NCBI GenBank assembly: GCA_026874595.1
Contig: CM049308.1
Coordinates: 79,406,124-79,470,123 of the forward strand
Direction: 5' to 3'
Source of the DNA: Sipunculus nudus
Taxonomy: Eukaryota; Annelida; Sipuncula; Golfingiida; Sipunculidae
DNA length: 64,000 bases
In this document: positions 33,096 through 44,613 of the stretch, piece by piece
How the letters are laid out: each line of letters starts with the position of its first letter
Numbering within the stretch: position 1 is the stretch's first letter
Translations under genes and position numbers: made by a program
The notes under the pieces: generated by a model
Seen by the model: the letters and a program-made list of their open reading frames with translations, nothing else
Databases searched by the model: none
What the model was told of the DNA's origin: nothing

Positions 33096-33699
33096 TTCCA
33101 CATTGGTAAATGAAGGAAACTAAAAATATGAAAATTTTACTGAAAAATGTAACAAGAATGAATACTTTCTAAATTTATTCAGGAATTTTTTGGGAAATAA
33201 AACATGTAAATCTCTCTCTCTCTCTATTTTGAGACTGTTGTGTTTCGTGTACATGTCTGATCAGCTTCCAGTATTCCTGTCATACAGAAAGACAGGCCAA
33301 CTATCACATGGGGTACTTTGCCAACATTCCTCATCATATTTAAAAAAGGTCCTTGATTACTTGCATAAATCATAGTTATAAATCCCTGATCCCCGCAATA
33401 ACCTTAAAGTTATATGTTCAAGAAGAAAATCAAAGATATAAATAAACTTATAACTAAATAGAACAAACTTAAAGCCTAGTAAAGGTAGTAGTCAACAACA
33501 ATAATGGACAATACTTATAAATGGTGGCTATTTGCTCTATGAGATGGCATATTAAGACTTTTTACTGGTACTCATATTCCTGGCTTTTTACTTATGTTAC
33601 TTCCATTATTTCCTGCTGGGGCAGAGATCTTTCAAGGTGACCACACCTCTCACTTTTTAGTATAACCACCTCCATTTTTAATGCTAGCTTACTTAGTAT

Positions 33700-34025
33700 A
33701 TGTATACATCTGCAGAATTCCATTCCAGTTTTGGACTACGTGACAGGGCAGTATAACAAGCTTCCTCTCATTTTATATCTTGGTGTTAACAAGGCCCAGT
33801 GACTACTGCACCTGGGGGCCCCGGGTATGTAATTGTCCACATTTTTGGATCATACCACTGAGGAACTCCCAAAATTAAAGGCACACTCATTTCTGAGTAA
33901 AACATGGCCTTTCCCATTAAGCCTGCAGAGCACTCACTCTGGGTGGGTGAAAAATCTAACCACCTCAGCTGAGATTCAAAACTCATGATCTCCTGGCTTT
34001 GAGTCCTGTGCTCTTGTGACAGGGT
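33700..34025 (-). repeat. tRNA-derived SINE (family S), copy 2
   Basis: 'catctgcagaattccattcc', 'aggcacactcatttctgagt', 'cctgcagagcactcactctg' and a tRNA-like head (reverse of 'gagattcaaaactcatgatc') match 14305-14640. Confidence 0.75.
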
Positions 34026-34859
34026 AAAGTTCTTATTTCAAATAGATATTATATTGTTCCAAATTTTATAAGTTGCTCTGAATTAGTTAGTTACAAATGT
34101 CAGGGTTTAACTGAGAATAACAAGATTGTATTTCCAGGGAGTCACAGTTGCACACCTTGTAAATAGTTGACTAATGATTATGCTAATGGTAACATATAAA
34201 TATCCATGTCCTTGTAAAGAAAGTAAGATGGTGCTGTATGCTTGAGCCACCGATACCTGCTTTGTAGCAACCATCTGTAGTTAAGGTCAGCATTACTGCC
34301 ATTTGTTTGTACTGTGTAATATTATATGTTGTATAATATATTGTTATCAGAGTAGAAGTAAGGTCAACTAAACCACCAGGAGTCTCATCTTCACATGGAA
34401 CTAGTTCCCCAGTTAACTGTCCGGTGACACTCTACCCCTGGGCCACAGAAGCCAGTTACCATTTCTCTCACTTGTGTGTTCTATCTTTTTCTCCTTGTGT
34501 TAAGCCCTTAATTTAAGCCTTAAAAGTTAATAGAGAATAATATATTATCCCTATTCATCAATATTCCCAACCATCTATTGACACTTAGAAGACTAGTTCT
34601 CACAAGAATTCTGTGACAATCTGTCAGCTGCCTGACATTTAACTGAACTGTATATAAACCTATAATAGATCCACATGTGAAGACTACTTAAAGGTCATAC
34701 CATGAGACAAATAAGAATATTTACAAATATTCCATACATTTAACTGACAGCACGTGGATTTGCAATATTATGGCCGTGCACATGACCATGCTATAAGTGA
34801 CCATCTGGTTGGTCCAGAGGTGACTGACAGTGCTATTCCCACAGACTGCCTTCACATAT
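34026..34859. other. AT-rich DNA without supported genes
   Basis: 'attttataagttgctctgaa', 'ttagttagttacaaatgtc' and 'ccagggagt(t/c)acagtt' echo 1425-1610, so part of this (34045-34175) is a diverged copy of the 1425-1640 sequence. Confidence 0.4.
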
Positions 34860-34874
34860 CCCTCATTTTTTTAT

Positions 34875-35150
34875 AACCTCTCCCAAGGAGGTTATGTTTT
34901 CACCAATGTTTGTTTGTTTATTTGTCTGTTCCCCGGATTCCGATGAAACAGTGTGGAAGGGTGGCCCAGGAAGGAAACTATGGAACTTTGCTGCAAATCT
35001 AGATACAAGGGAGGACCTGGTAAGGATCTGTTTTGCATTGACAGAGGTGCGAGCTCTAATGAATGCCCTTCTAGTTATACATGAACCAGACAAATTACAT
35101 CTGGAAACTGCTCTTTACCTTTTGGTGGAGGTAAGCACCTCCCAATTTTT
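34875..35150 (+). repeat. Repeat family I, copy with palindromic left edge
   Basis: 'ataacctctcccaaggaggt' is followed by 'tatgttttcaccaatgtttg'; the far side has 'aatgcccttctagttataca' and 'ttttggtggaggtaagcacc'. The outer 'ggaggt' blocks are inverted/direct repeats around a unique centre. This phrase set is widespread in marine invertebrate genomes from general familiarity; not checked here. Small open frames are shadows. Confidence 0.6.
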
Positions 35151-35164
35151 AATGCTGGCTTAAC

Positions 35165-35475
35165 CAGGTGCAATGTACATCTGCAGAATTCCATTCCAGT
35201 TTCAAACTTCATGACAGGAAGGAAACGCATGATGATCCTGGCATCAGCCATGCTCTGTGTACCAAACCTGCAAGTTCTGGGTTTGTAAAACTGAGGAACC
35301 CCTTAAAAGGCACACTCGTTTGTGAGTGTGTTGTACAGTTTTCCCATTAAGGCAGCAGAGCGCTCATCCTGGGTGAGGACCAACTGTGAAATATCTCACC
35401 GTTCTTCGGGTGAGATTCGAACTTATAATCTCCAGGTTTTGAGTTCTGTTTCCTAGCTCCAGACCACAGAAGCCA
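35165..35475 (-). repeat. tRNA-derived SINE (family S), copy 3
   Basis: Same modules as the other two copies. The best-preserved head reads, on the minus strand, 'ttataagttcgaatctcacc', with GTTCGAATCTC close to the B-box. Confidence 0.8.
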
Positions 35476-35814
35476 GAAGGATACAGCTTTTCTGGCATCT
35501 CCCAAATTTTCTGTGGTTTTGAATCCAGCTTGCATTAGGTAAACTGGTCATTGATTAATTTGTTAGGTTTAAGCCTATGCATAACCAATTACAGCAGATA
35601 GGTGCAAGTTGACATGACAGTCATTCAACAACAGGACTAGACAGGCATGAATGCTTGGAAAGTTAAATGAGTTCTGAACTGCAAGCTACTTTGTCAAGAG
35701 TACATGCATGCAATATTCTCTTAGCTATATGTGAAATAATGGCACATATTATATCACAAAGGCGTATGGTTACAGTTCTTATGTAAGACATGTTAACGTC
35801 AAAGTGAAAGTACT

Positions 35815-35885
35815 CACTAATATTGATGTTCCTCCAGGTACCAATCATAATCGTCCTCGGTAGATTTTGACAGTGAAAGTATTCA
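35815..35885 (-). CDS. Very weak candidate exon
   Basis: A minus-strand stretch reading SLSKSTEDDYDWYLEEHQY is followed by a gtgagt donor at about 35819. A second frame (KNSEYFHCQNLPRTIMIG...) is also open from a ctttag acceptor. No neighbour in phase was identified. Confidence 0.2.
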
Positions 35886-36789
35886 GAGTTTTTCTCTAAA
35901 GCCTTTGCTCGATTTCACTTTCTACCATGAAACATGGCATCTCATAAATTTGTCAATACTGCCTTTGATACTAAAACTATGTAATGGACTCTTTTCATCA
36001 CTAGGATAAAATATATTACAATATACAACTGCTTAAATTCAAACTTTCTCAATATTGTTCAGCTGCACTTTGTATTCAATACTCCATGCTGAAGCAGATG
36101 ACTTGTGATTGATGGCTAATTAATTTTTTGAGTTTTATTCATTTATTATTAATCTCACACCCATGAGGATCTACATTTATAGCTAGCTGAGGATCTATAG
36201 ATTAGTTACCCCTTTTAATTTCCCAATCAGCTACCAGATGGTGCTCTGTGTTTACATGACATGCCTCTAGATCAGCATTACAGGTCAAGCAAACATATTC
36301 CAGATCTCATTATATTATCATAAAACACGCTGAAGTTTAAGCTAAACCTAGTTTTTACTATTTATTTTCCCACCAAAAAATATAAGGTTGTGTGATTTGT
36401 TTTAAAGTTATCAGCATATCTATGAACACTGTCAATTTGGAAGTGACATACTGGTAAGACACAGGGAAAACCTTGTGACTAAAAATTCTAGATATCCACC
36501 AAAGCTTAGTATTTCTGACACTGTCGCACCAAATATTCAGGGAAGAGTAAAACAATATGCATTGCTAAATTTAAGTCTATTCTAATTTTTGTCCGTCACT
36601 TCACACTTTGCAGCAGCCAATCACATCAGGGCCCAGTCTCTCTTCTGGATGCAATGCTTCCAACACAAAACAAACCCACATACTACCTAACCTATAAAGT
36701 GATGCAAATTTTGATTTTGATGAAATAATATGATTGACAGCAAGTAATATAACTGTAAGCAAATAATGGCAGATTTTACTAGTAAGTGG

Positions 36790-36960
36790 AAACTGTAAAG
36801 CATGAATTTAAATGTATCTGAAACCAATTTTAGGAATAACAACAACAAACATCAAATATATACACAAGAGTAGAAAAACTATGAGCATAATTTAATTTAA
36901 ATGTGTCTGAATCAATGTTTAGACAATTTAATTTAAATGTGTCTCAATCAATTTAAGGCC
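36790..36960. repeat. Short AT-rich local triplication
   Basis: 'aatttaaatgtatctgaaac', 'aatttaaatgtgtctgaatc' and 'aatttaaatgtgtctcaatc' occur in series, the last two about 44 bp apart. Confidence 0.7.
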
Positions 36961-37100
36961 TATTAAATTATAACAAATAAATCAAATTCATTAAATAGGA
37001 GTATCTTTATATGTCTGACATGAGTACACACCTTAATTCAAGCCCAGACTAACATGTTAAACAATAACATGTAACTGGGAAGTACTGGTAGTCAGATATC

Positions 37101-37176
37101 ACACACACACACACACACACACATATATGTATATATATATACACATATATATATGTATATATATATACACACACCT
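37101..37176. repeat. (CA)n/(TA)n compound microsatellite
   Basis: 'acacacacacacacacacac' runs into ATATATGTATATATAT and back to ACACAC. The tract is nearly self-complementary. Confidence 0.95.
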
Positions 37177-37748
37177 TCACAAGGTTTGCAAAATTTAAGC
37201 ATCTCATCCCACCAGAACAATAAAAGACAGTACCTTATACCAGTAATTGACCTTTACCTTCAACAGGAATCAGGAATCCCACAATGCTAGAGAATCACCT
37301 TAACAAAAAAATAATATGGTGATCCAGATCCAAATGACCTCTAAAATTAAATATAATGGGTTGTTCCTTGAGTGTTACTCTTACCCTGTTTTGAGTAAAG
37401 CTGCTAACAGACAAGCCAGCCAAATAACTAACCAAGTAATCAACCAACCAATTCAATGATAATAAACATTATACCTCCTGGTGGAAGAAAAATTGCTCTG
37501 GCTGGAATACTCAATTACTCCTTTCAGCATAAAACACCTTGAACATTTATCAAAAATGAACTTACTTCTTGGTGTGGTACAGCTTCCATCAAAATTTGTT
37601 AATCAGTTAAACTTAGTATAAATCTGCCACTCCTGCCGAGTTACATAAATGGTCTGACAATAACTGATGCCAATACTAGATGTATATATGTAGAACACTG
37701 CTGAATATTAATTCATGCATACTGAAACTTAAAGAATAATATACATAC

Positions 37749-37947
37749 CTGACAGTAATTTACCTATATTTATGTTGAACCTCTTTTGGTAAAAACAACT
37801 CTTGGGACAAAAAGAGCTGCCAAAGCTGCTTGTGGTGACATTAATTGTAGTGACATGCTTAAAGTTGGTTACACTGAAAAGCTTCCTAATCAAGACTGAA
37901 CTTGATTGATTTACTTTAGCTGACAACACTTCCCTTTGATATGAGTC
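37749..37947 (-). CDS. Candidate exon, unknown minus-strand gene
   Basis: Acceptor taaaataattcag and donor CTGTCAG-gtatgt (or ATATAG-gtaaat, ending at 37764; both phase 1). In phase 0 the 66 codons read DSYQREVLSAKVNQSSS, VLIRKLFSVTNFKHVTT, INVTTSSFGSSFCPKSC and FYQKRFNI... Ser/Thr-rich with three cysteines and an N-glycosylation-type NVT. Its length without stops in AT-rich DNA, with fitting splice sites, makes a real exon likely. No family recognised. Confidence 0.45.
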
Positions 37948-38246
37948 CTGAATTATTTTAAAATGTTTCCTGTATCAGTGCACAGTCACTGGGTACACTT
38001 TCTATATATCAAGACAGGTATTAAGGTATACTTTCAGGTCCTATATATAGACAGTCTGATGTACATCATATCTGGGATTTCCCTCTCCAAGGTCGAACAA
38101 ACAAAATGGCAGCCTTATGGCCAGGTTAAATTTAGAAATTTTTTAAACAGGGAATTTAAAAAAGATTATAATTTCCCTTATCAGCATTATGGCTAATTAA
38201 CAATTGAAACTATCAAAATGAATAAATATGAGATGAGTTCATTAAC

Positions 38247-38414
38247 CTGTACAGATACGGGCTGTTTTTGTACTTGCATATATACAGAACCTTTCTTTAC
38301 AGTCATCTCTCCCTAGCGGACACCTATCATTTACACACACCAGAAGCAGTCCCTCGGAAATAAAGACTTGGCAGGTTTGTAACCTCTGTACATTAGGCAA
38401 AAACTTGCTTGAGA
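38247..38414 (-). CDS. Candidate cysteine-rich exon, unknown minus-strand gene
   Basis: Acceptor tctcaattacag and donor TGTACAG-gttaat. After two bases it reads SSKFLPNVQRLQTCQVF, ISEGLLLVCVNDRCPLG and RDDCKERFCIYASTKTARIC: six cysteines in about 40 residues, suggesting an extracellular or secreted segment. As written it ends in phase 1, which does not meet the phase-0 start at 37947; an internal donor (GTGTGT-gtaaat, after ...LLLVC) would. The two exons may or may not belong together. Confidence 0.4.
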
Positions 38415-38817
38415 CTGTAATTGAGAAATTCCAATGTATTATCATTTCTACTGTATACATGAAGAACTGTGTACATAAATATAAATACTAAGGGATTATA
38501 CTGGAGGGTTGCTGGAGGTATGCATTTATTTCAGAAAAAGGATTATTTCTCATCATATTTTTTGCAAGTAAATGTTATCAAAGTACTTATAACTCCCATA
38601 TGATATCTCAACAATTTTTTTTAATATAATCTGCAATTGATTATTAATGAACCCATTTTTATTAATTTTGATATTTCTGCATTGTGTCGATATATCAATA
38701 CAAATAAAATACTACAAAGTCCTCTCCTCCCCACTGCTTGATCATAAATTGTTCTATACATTAATATTTACTGGTTTAAAGCAAGTATGTCTTCAGTGAT
38801 GATTAAAATTGAAGAAA

Positions 38818-39200
38818 ACAAGGGACCTATGGGTCACTGTGCTCAGCTGACGTTAACCTTGAAGGTAAAAATCTAAAATAATATCAAATGGAGAGAAAGT
38901 GTAAGAGGAAGAGGTAATAAAGGCCATGGTTGGTTTATATGATTGGTTTGTATTGATGAGCAAAAATTGTTGCAAATAATATTTTGTGACCTGACCATGT
39001 GTTTCCTAATGTTGAAACTGAAGCATGTGTGCAGTTTGTGAACAAATGATCTGTACAATTACCATGATGATCATTAGTTGGCTTTTCGATTAACTATTGA
39101 CATTTCAGTAGTTTACACATTTGTTCAATCAAATCTTTTTTTTGTATAATATATATTATTAAATATATGTTTTTTTTTATGAAATGTATACAGTTGAAAT
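38818..39200 (+). repeat. Family C-type head joined to family B body
   Basis: Begins 'aacaagggacctatgggtca' and 'gctcagctgac', the same head as 42000, 50510 and 63000. It continues with 'agaggaagaggtaat', 'gccatggttggtttatatga' and 'tgacctgaccatg', shared with 51095-51185, and 'cagtttacacatttgttc'. Confidence 0.75.
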
Positions 39201-40049
39201 ATAACTAATTAACAACATTAAACATGGCAAACAAAGCCTGATCTCAAATTCTGCTGATGCAAGAAAATAATGAACAAATGTTTGTAATAAATCCTCATTT
39301 TTTTATCACATCAATTTTTTTTTAATTTAAGTTTATATTTCTATACATTTTCAATATAACATATATATCTGAATATAAAAGTTGATTCATAATTCTCAAT
39401 TGCATCATCATAAATCTCAATCTTGTCAGATAACACCACATCATGCATACAAATGTTTATTTATTTTTTATCACAAAAATATATCTTTTAAATCTGCAAA
39501 AAAATAAATATCTAAAAAAAATACTTGATTTAGATTCCACAATTTTTAATTGTGTCTTTATTTATCCATAATGTGCTTCATATTTTATCATAATTTAAGC
39601 ATACTGATGGGTTCCATTATGATCGGTAAAATCATTTAAAAGAAAAATGATTTCTTTAAAAATGCTACATTACACAACATTGCATCTTCTGGATTACACC
39701 TTGAATTACTTTTTCAAGGAAAGTTTTTGCATATCAGAGTGGAAACAGCATTACAATTAAGGAGATACAGTGAAAACAATAACAATACTGCATAACACTT
39801 GGTGGGTTGGGTTTGCGGGGGGGGGGGGGGGGGGGAAAGGGTGATTGGGGTGGTGATATGAGAATAACTGTACACCTGTCACAGCAGGGGATCTCCCCCA
39901 GTGACTGTAACAAATCAGAAACCCTGGCATAGCTGACTTCCAGTGACCTAGAGTGGGACCCTGCATCTGTAATCTGTAATCAAAGCAAATGACTACAATA
40001 GAGCCTCAAGTAAAAAAATCAATAACTAGCTTAATTTTCAAGCTTTTAC
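39201..40049. other. AT-rich DNA with a G19 run
   Basis: A pure G run at 39817-39835 follows 'ggtgggttgggtttgc'. Nothing else supported. Confidence 0.5.
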
Positions 40050-40740
40050 TTCTAAATTTCAGATTTAAACAAATTAAATATTTATGTTTACATGCTGTGA
40101 AAATTAAATCAATGGTACTTACAGGAAAAAAACGTGCCATGGTCAAAGTAGGGCAAAATTTAAGGTACTGATTTTATTTTTATGCTAATTACTTAAAAAA
40201 TTTACAAAATTCAGATCTAATTTTGGGTAAACAATTGAATCTTAATTAAACATAGTTATATACTTGGGAAAATAGACTCTAGTTTCAAAATTTTTCATGT
40301 TAAGTGAGAAAATATTTTTCCTGATTTTTTACAAAGTCCATTATGTTTGGGCCCATAACTTAAAGAATTTATGCTTAACAGACTTAATTTCTGACATGTA
40401 CATAGGAACTATATAGAAGAATATTTATGGTAAAAATGAGGAAAAATAGATGAGTGGTTTTGATATGAGGCAGTCCTGAAGTGTGAAAATAGGATTTTAA
40501 TAAAAAATTGAGGTTTTTCCTTAATTTCTCAAAGGAACGAAGTCGCAAAGACCCAGTTTTCGGCTTGGTAGGAGATCTTGGGGACATCTAACATTATGTT
40601 GAATTTTGGATTCCTAGGTCTTACGGTTTTAAAACGTGCCACATCTACGGACGGACGGACGGACGGACGGACAGACGGACGGACGACGGACAATGGACCA
40701 CGACTATAGCTCAGATGACTTATAGTCAGCTGAGCTAAAA
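40050..40740 (+). repeat. Repeat family A, long copy with (ACGG)n
   Basis: Runs from 'tacatgctgtgaaaattaaa' to 'agtcagctgagctaaaa' and contains (ACGG)n at about 40648-40684. The 3' terminus directly abuts the 5' end of an E element at 40748. Confidence 0.85.
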
Positions 40741-40747
40741 AACTATA

Positions 40748-41754
40748 ATACGGGTAGTCGACAAGTGACTACGTGTATCCGCTTAAATCAGAGTGGAACG
40801 GGTGAAGTGAGGCATGGATTGAGTAACAAGGGGAAATAGAGTGTAGTGTTGCATACAAGCATGGATGTCTGCAGCCGAACTCCCACAAAATCCAGAAAGC
40901 CATCCAAGTTGTATACATATGCAAAATTTAAGGCAGATAAGTCAAACCACTACATGTATACGAGTGATTTTAGCCTGTGGCAGACAAACAGACGGACGCT
41001 GTACAAAAATTGTTGCAGGTGGTGCCACCTGTTTTGCGTATGATAAAGAGCTATGTGAGATCAATATACATGCAAAATTTTGGCCAAATCGGTCAAACAG
41101 TCCCTGAGATATGAGCTTGGATGTCTGCAGCATAAACTAGAATGTAGGTGGCGCCACCTGTAATAAAATCAAGAGAGCTGTCTAGGATGTATAAACCTGC
41201 AAAATTTTAGGCAGATATGTCAAACCACTGCCGAGATATGAGCGATTTTATCCCACGGCAGACAAACAGACGGATGCTGTGCAAAAATGGTTGCAGGTGG
41301 CGCCACCAGTTTTGCGTATGATAAAGAGCCATGTAAAATCTATACACATGCAAAATTTTGGCCCAATTGATCAAACCGTTCCCAAGATATGAGCTTGGAT
41401 GTCTGCAGCGTAAACTAGAATGTAGGTGGCGCCACCATTTTTTGTGTATGTTATAAAGCTCTCCAAGAGCTACATTTGTGCAAAATATTTTTTCCTGATC
41501 GGTCAAATGGTTCCCGAGATATGTGGGTTTATGTGTGGAAACAGATGCACAAATGGAGGCAGAGCACAGAGGAAAGGTCAGAGGTCAAAACAAAATCGGG
41601 GCGCAGCAGTTCACATGTGACCCCAACATAATCCCGGGTTTCGTAAAATTCCGCCCAGCTGTCACGGAGTTCTCCGGACACCTAAGCGGCAGCCGCGGCA
41701 GCGGTGGTGGGCTGAAAAAAATAGTATCCGCATAACTGTTTTGGCGGATACAAT
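40748..41754 (+). mobile_element. Family E element, copy 2, shorter array
   Basis: Same 5' 'atacgggtagtcgacaag' and 3' 'gtatccgcataactgttttg' then 'gcggatacaat' ends as 3931-5750, with fewer and more diverged core units (GGTGGCGCCACC at about 41149, 41296 and 41428). It is inserted exactly at the 3' end of a family A copy. Confidence 0.85.
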
Positions 41755-41997
41755 AATATTTATATAAACACAATGTATACATTTAAATTTAGAAGCACAC
41801 AAACAGAATATGTTTAAATATAATTGCACAAATTTTATGCACTAATTAAGAAACTGTGGACATATCTGTTGAATTCTGACAGTATAGTTATAGTTTGTTT
41901 ATGCCATTAACACAAGTAAAGCTCTAATGATAAACCAACAAACAATACATAACAATTAACACACATGTAGTCAGAAATTGTTTCAGTATTCTTGGAT

Positions 41998-43860
41998 GTA
42001 AACAAGGGACCTATGGGTCACGAAGCTCAGCTGTTATATATGATAAAAAAATATTATTTAGAAATGAGGCACATGCTGGTTTTGTGTGGTAATAAATATA
42101 AGCTGTATTATGAGTTGTTGTTTAGCTTATGTATGATTTTGATAGTACCTTTGGAGACAGGGAAGAGGATTGATTTCATTTATTTTATTAACAAATGGAG
42201 TACTACTGTCACACAGATTTTGACTTGGCCATATAACTTATAAGCAGAACATATAATATAAGAGTTTAACTATTTATTAAAAAAATTACAAATATTGTCC
42301 CAAATATAATTTTTATTTAAAATAATAAGAGAATCATATGATTTTTTAAAATGAAATATAACTGATATGATTATTAAAATAATATTAAAGAATATATTCA
42401 TGAATGCATTCATGAATACATTTTGAAAGTATTTGCACGAGTATTCATATACTTTCATTTTTACCTGAATTCCCATTCTTTATGCAAGAAATTTTATAAT
42501 GGAGTACATAATCATATTCGTATTTAAATACAATTACAAAGTATTCGCACCATGTCTGGTATTTATTCAGTTTTCACCAAACAATGATGTTGAGAATCCA
42601 GAATATACAAAATTCACACATTTAAATAATGATCATAAGTACCTGGTTTTATGGCTTTTATTTATATTAAAAAATAACTGTAAAAAATTCATTTTGGACT
42701 AATTTCACATCAATGTACACACTAGACACAGTAGGAATCTAGATTAATACTATCAACTGCATCTTTGTCTATCATTAATTTCCTTCATATAATCCTTAAT
42801 GATTAGTAATGAATAATATGATTTACTTCTTTATCATTAAAAATGAACTGAAAAATGCCATAGGTGACTGCATGGTGTTATTTGGAATATGTGACATTCT
42901 ACCCATCGATACAAGATTCTTATATCATCAGTAACTGCAAGTTAATTTCCTGTTATTATAAACTAACAAATTCCTTTTCTATTTTTCTTTAATTTGTTAT
43001 TTAAAACCAATAAAAATTTATTAATTTATTGTTTATTGTTATGTTGTTGGTTAAAACTACTAGATGAGTTGGGTTGAACACCTGGATCAACTGTGGCTGG
43101 CCATAAGCTGCCTGGATTCTCCCCTCAAGCGTGCATAATTTGATGAAAGGTCAACAAGGTCAACATACAGGTGACTCAAGAGGGGCTGGAGAGAGCCAAA
43201 GTCTGACAGGGTCTCATAAAAAACATTAATAAAAGCTACAATATTTGGCAAATTTCTTTTAGCTTTCTAAACTAAAAAGCTGAAATCCTTATGTGTGCAT
43301 GATATGAAAATTATATCAACAGTGCTCACGGGAAACAAACGTGACATGGTCACAGTTGGGCAAAATTTAAGGTACTAATTTTATATTTATACTAATAACT
43401 TATAAAATTTGAAAAATTCAGAACTAATTTTGGGTATTCAATTGAATCTTGATTAAATAATGTTACATCCCTGACAAAAAAGATCTCTAGCTTCAGCAAT
43501 GCCCTTGTTAAGGGAGTAAATATATTTCTTGATTTTTTACAAAGTGCATTATGTTTGGGCCCATAACTTAAAAAAAATACACAATACTGACATCATTTCT
43601 GGCATGTGCATAGTGAATGTATAGAAAAATATGTATATTATATATGATCAAAGTCAGATCAGTGGTTTTGATATTAGGCAGTCTTAAAGTGTAACATTGG
43701 GTTTTTAATGGAAAAATGAAGTTTTTCATTGATATCTTGAAGGAATTAAGTCCTAGTGACCAAATTCTTGGCATGGTAGGGGATTTTGGAGAAATCTAAC
43801 TGTATGCCAAATTTAAGGAACTTAGAGCTGAAGCTCGGGAGCTGAGCTCTAGCAAACTGC
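41998..43860 (+). repeat. Family C/A composite element, long copy
   Basis: Head 'aacaagggacctatgggtca' and 'agctcagctg' at the left. The first kilobase is closely matched at 63000-64000, and reverse-complemented at 58600-59415 and 60610-61415. From about 42740 it also parallels 52610-53700, then passes into family A-like sequence ('tgtttgggcccataactt') and ends near 'gctgaagctcgggagctgag'. The left CTCAGCTG and right CAGCTGAG-type motifs are inverted, so the whole 1.9 kb may be one element. Confidence 0.65.
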
Positions 43861-43879
43861 ATAACACTAGCAATATGTG

Positions 43880-44613
43880 ACATGGTGCTTGAAAACTTGA
43901 ATAAAATCTACAGTTTTTGATCAACTGGTTTCAAATTTTTGGTGTTAACAGTTGAAATGCTAACAAAAACATGCTGTGAAAATTAAATCCACAGCAGTTA
44001 CAGCAAAAAAAACGTGCCATGGTCAAAGTTGGGCAAAATTTAAGGTACAAATTTTTTATTTTTGCTAATATTTTTAAAAATTTAAAAGATTTTGATCTAA
44101 TTTTGGGTATACAATTTAATTTTGATTAATAAAAGTAATATTACTGGAAAAAAAGTGCTTAGCTTTAACAAGTTTTGTGTTAAGTGATAAAATTTCTTTC
44201 CTGATTATTTACAAAATGCATTATGTTTGGGCCCATAACTTTTTTAAATTAAATAATACAGACCTAATTTCTGGCATGTACATAGGAATTATATAGAGGA
44301 TTATTTATAGGAAATATGAGGAAAAACAGATGAGTGGTTTTGATATTAGGCAGTCCTAAAGTGTGAAAATAGGTTTTTAATAAAAAATTGAGGTTTTTCC
44401 TTAATTTCTCAAAGGAATGAAGTCGCAAAGACCCAGTTTTCGGCTTGGTAGGAGATCTTGGGGACATCTAACATTATGCTGAATTTTGGATTCCTAGGTC
44501 TTACGGTTTCAAAACGTGCCACATCTACGGACGGACGGACGGACGGACGGACGGACGACGGACAATGGACCACGACTATAGCTCAGATGACTTATAGTCA
44601 GCTGAGCTAAAAA
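43880..44613 (+). repeat. Repeat family A, long copy with (ACGG)n
   Basis: Starts with 'gaataaaatctacagttttt', also found at 52140. Contains (ACGG)n at about 44528-44556 and ends 'agtcagctgagctaaaaa'. Confidence 0.85.
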
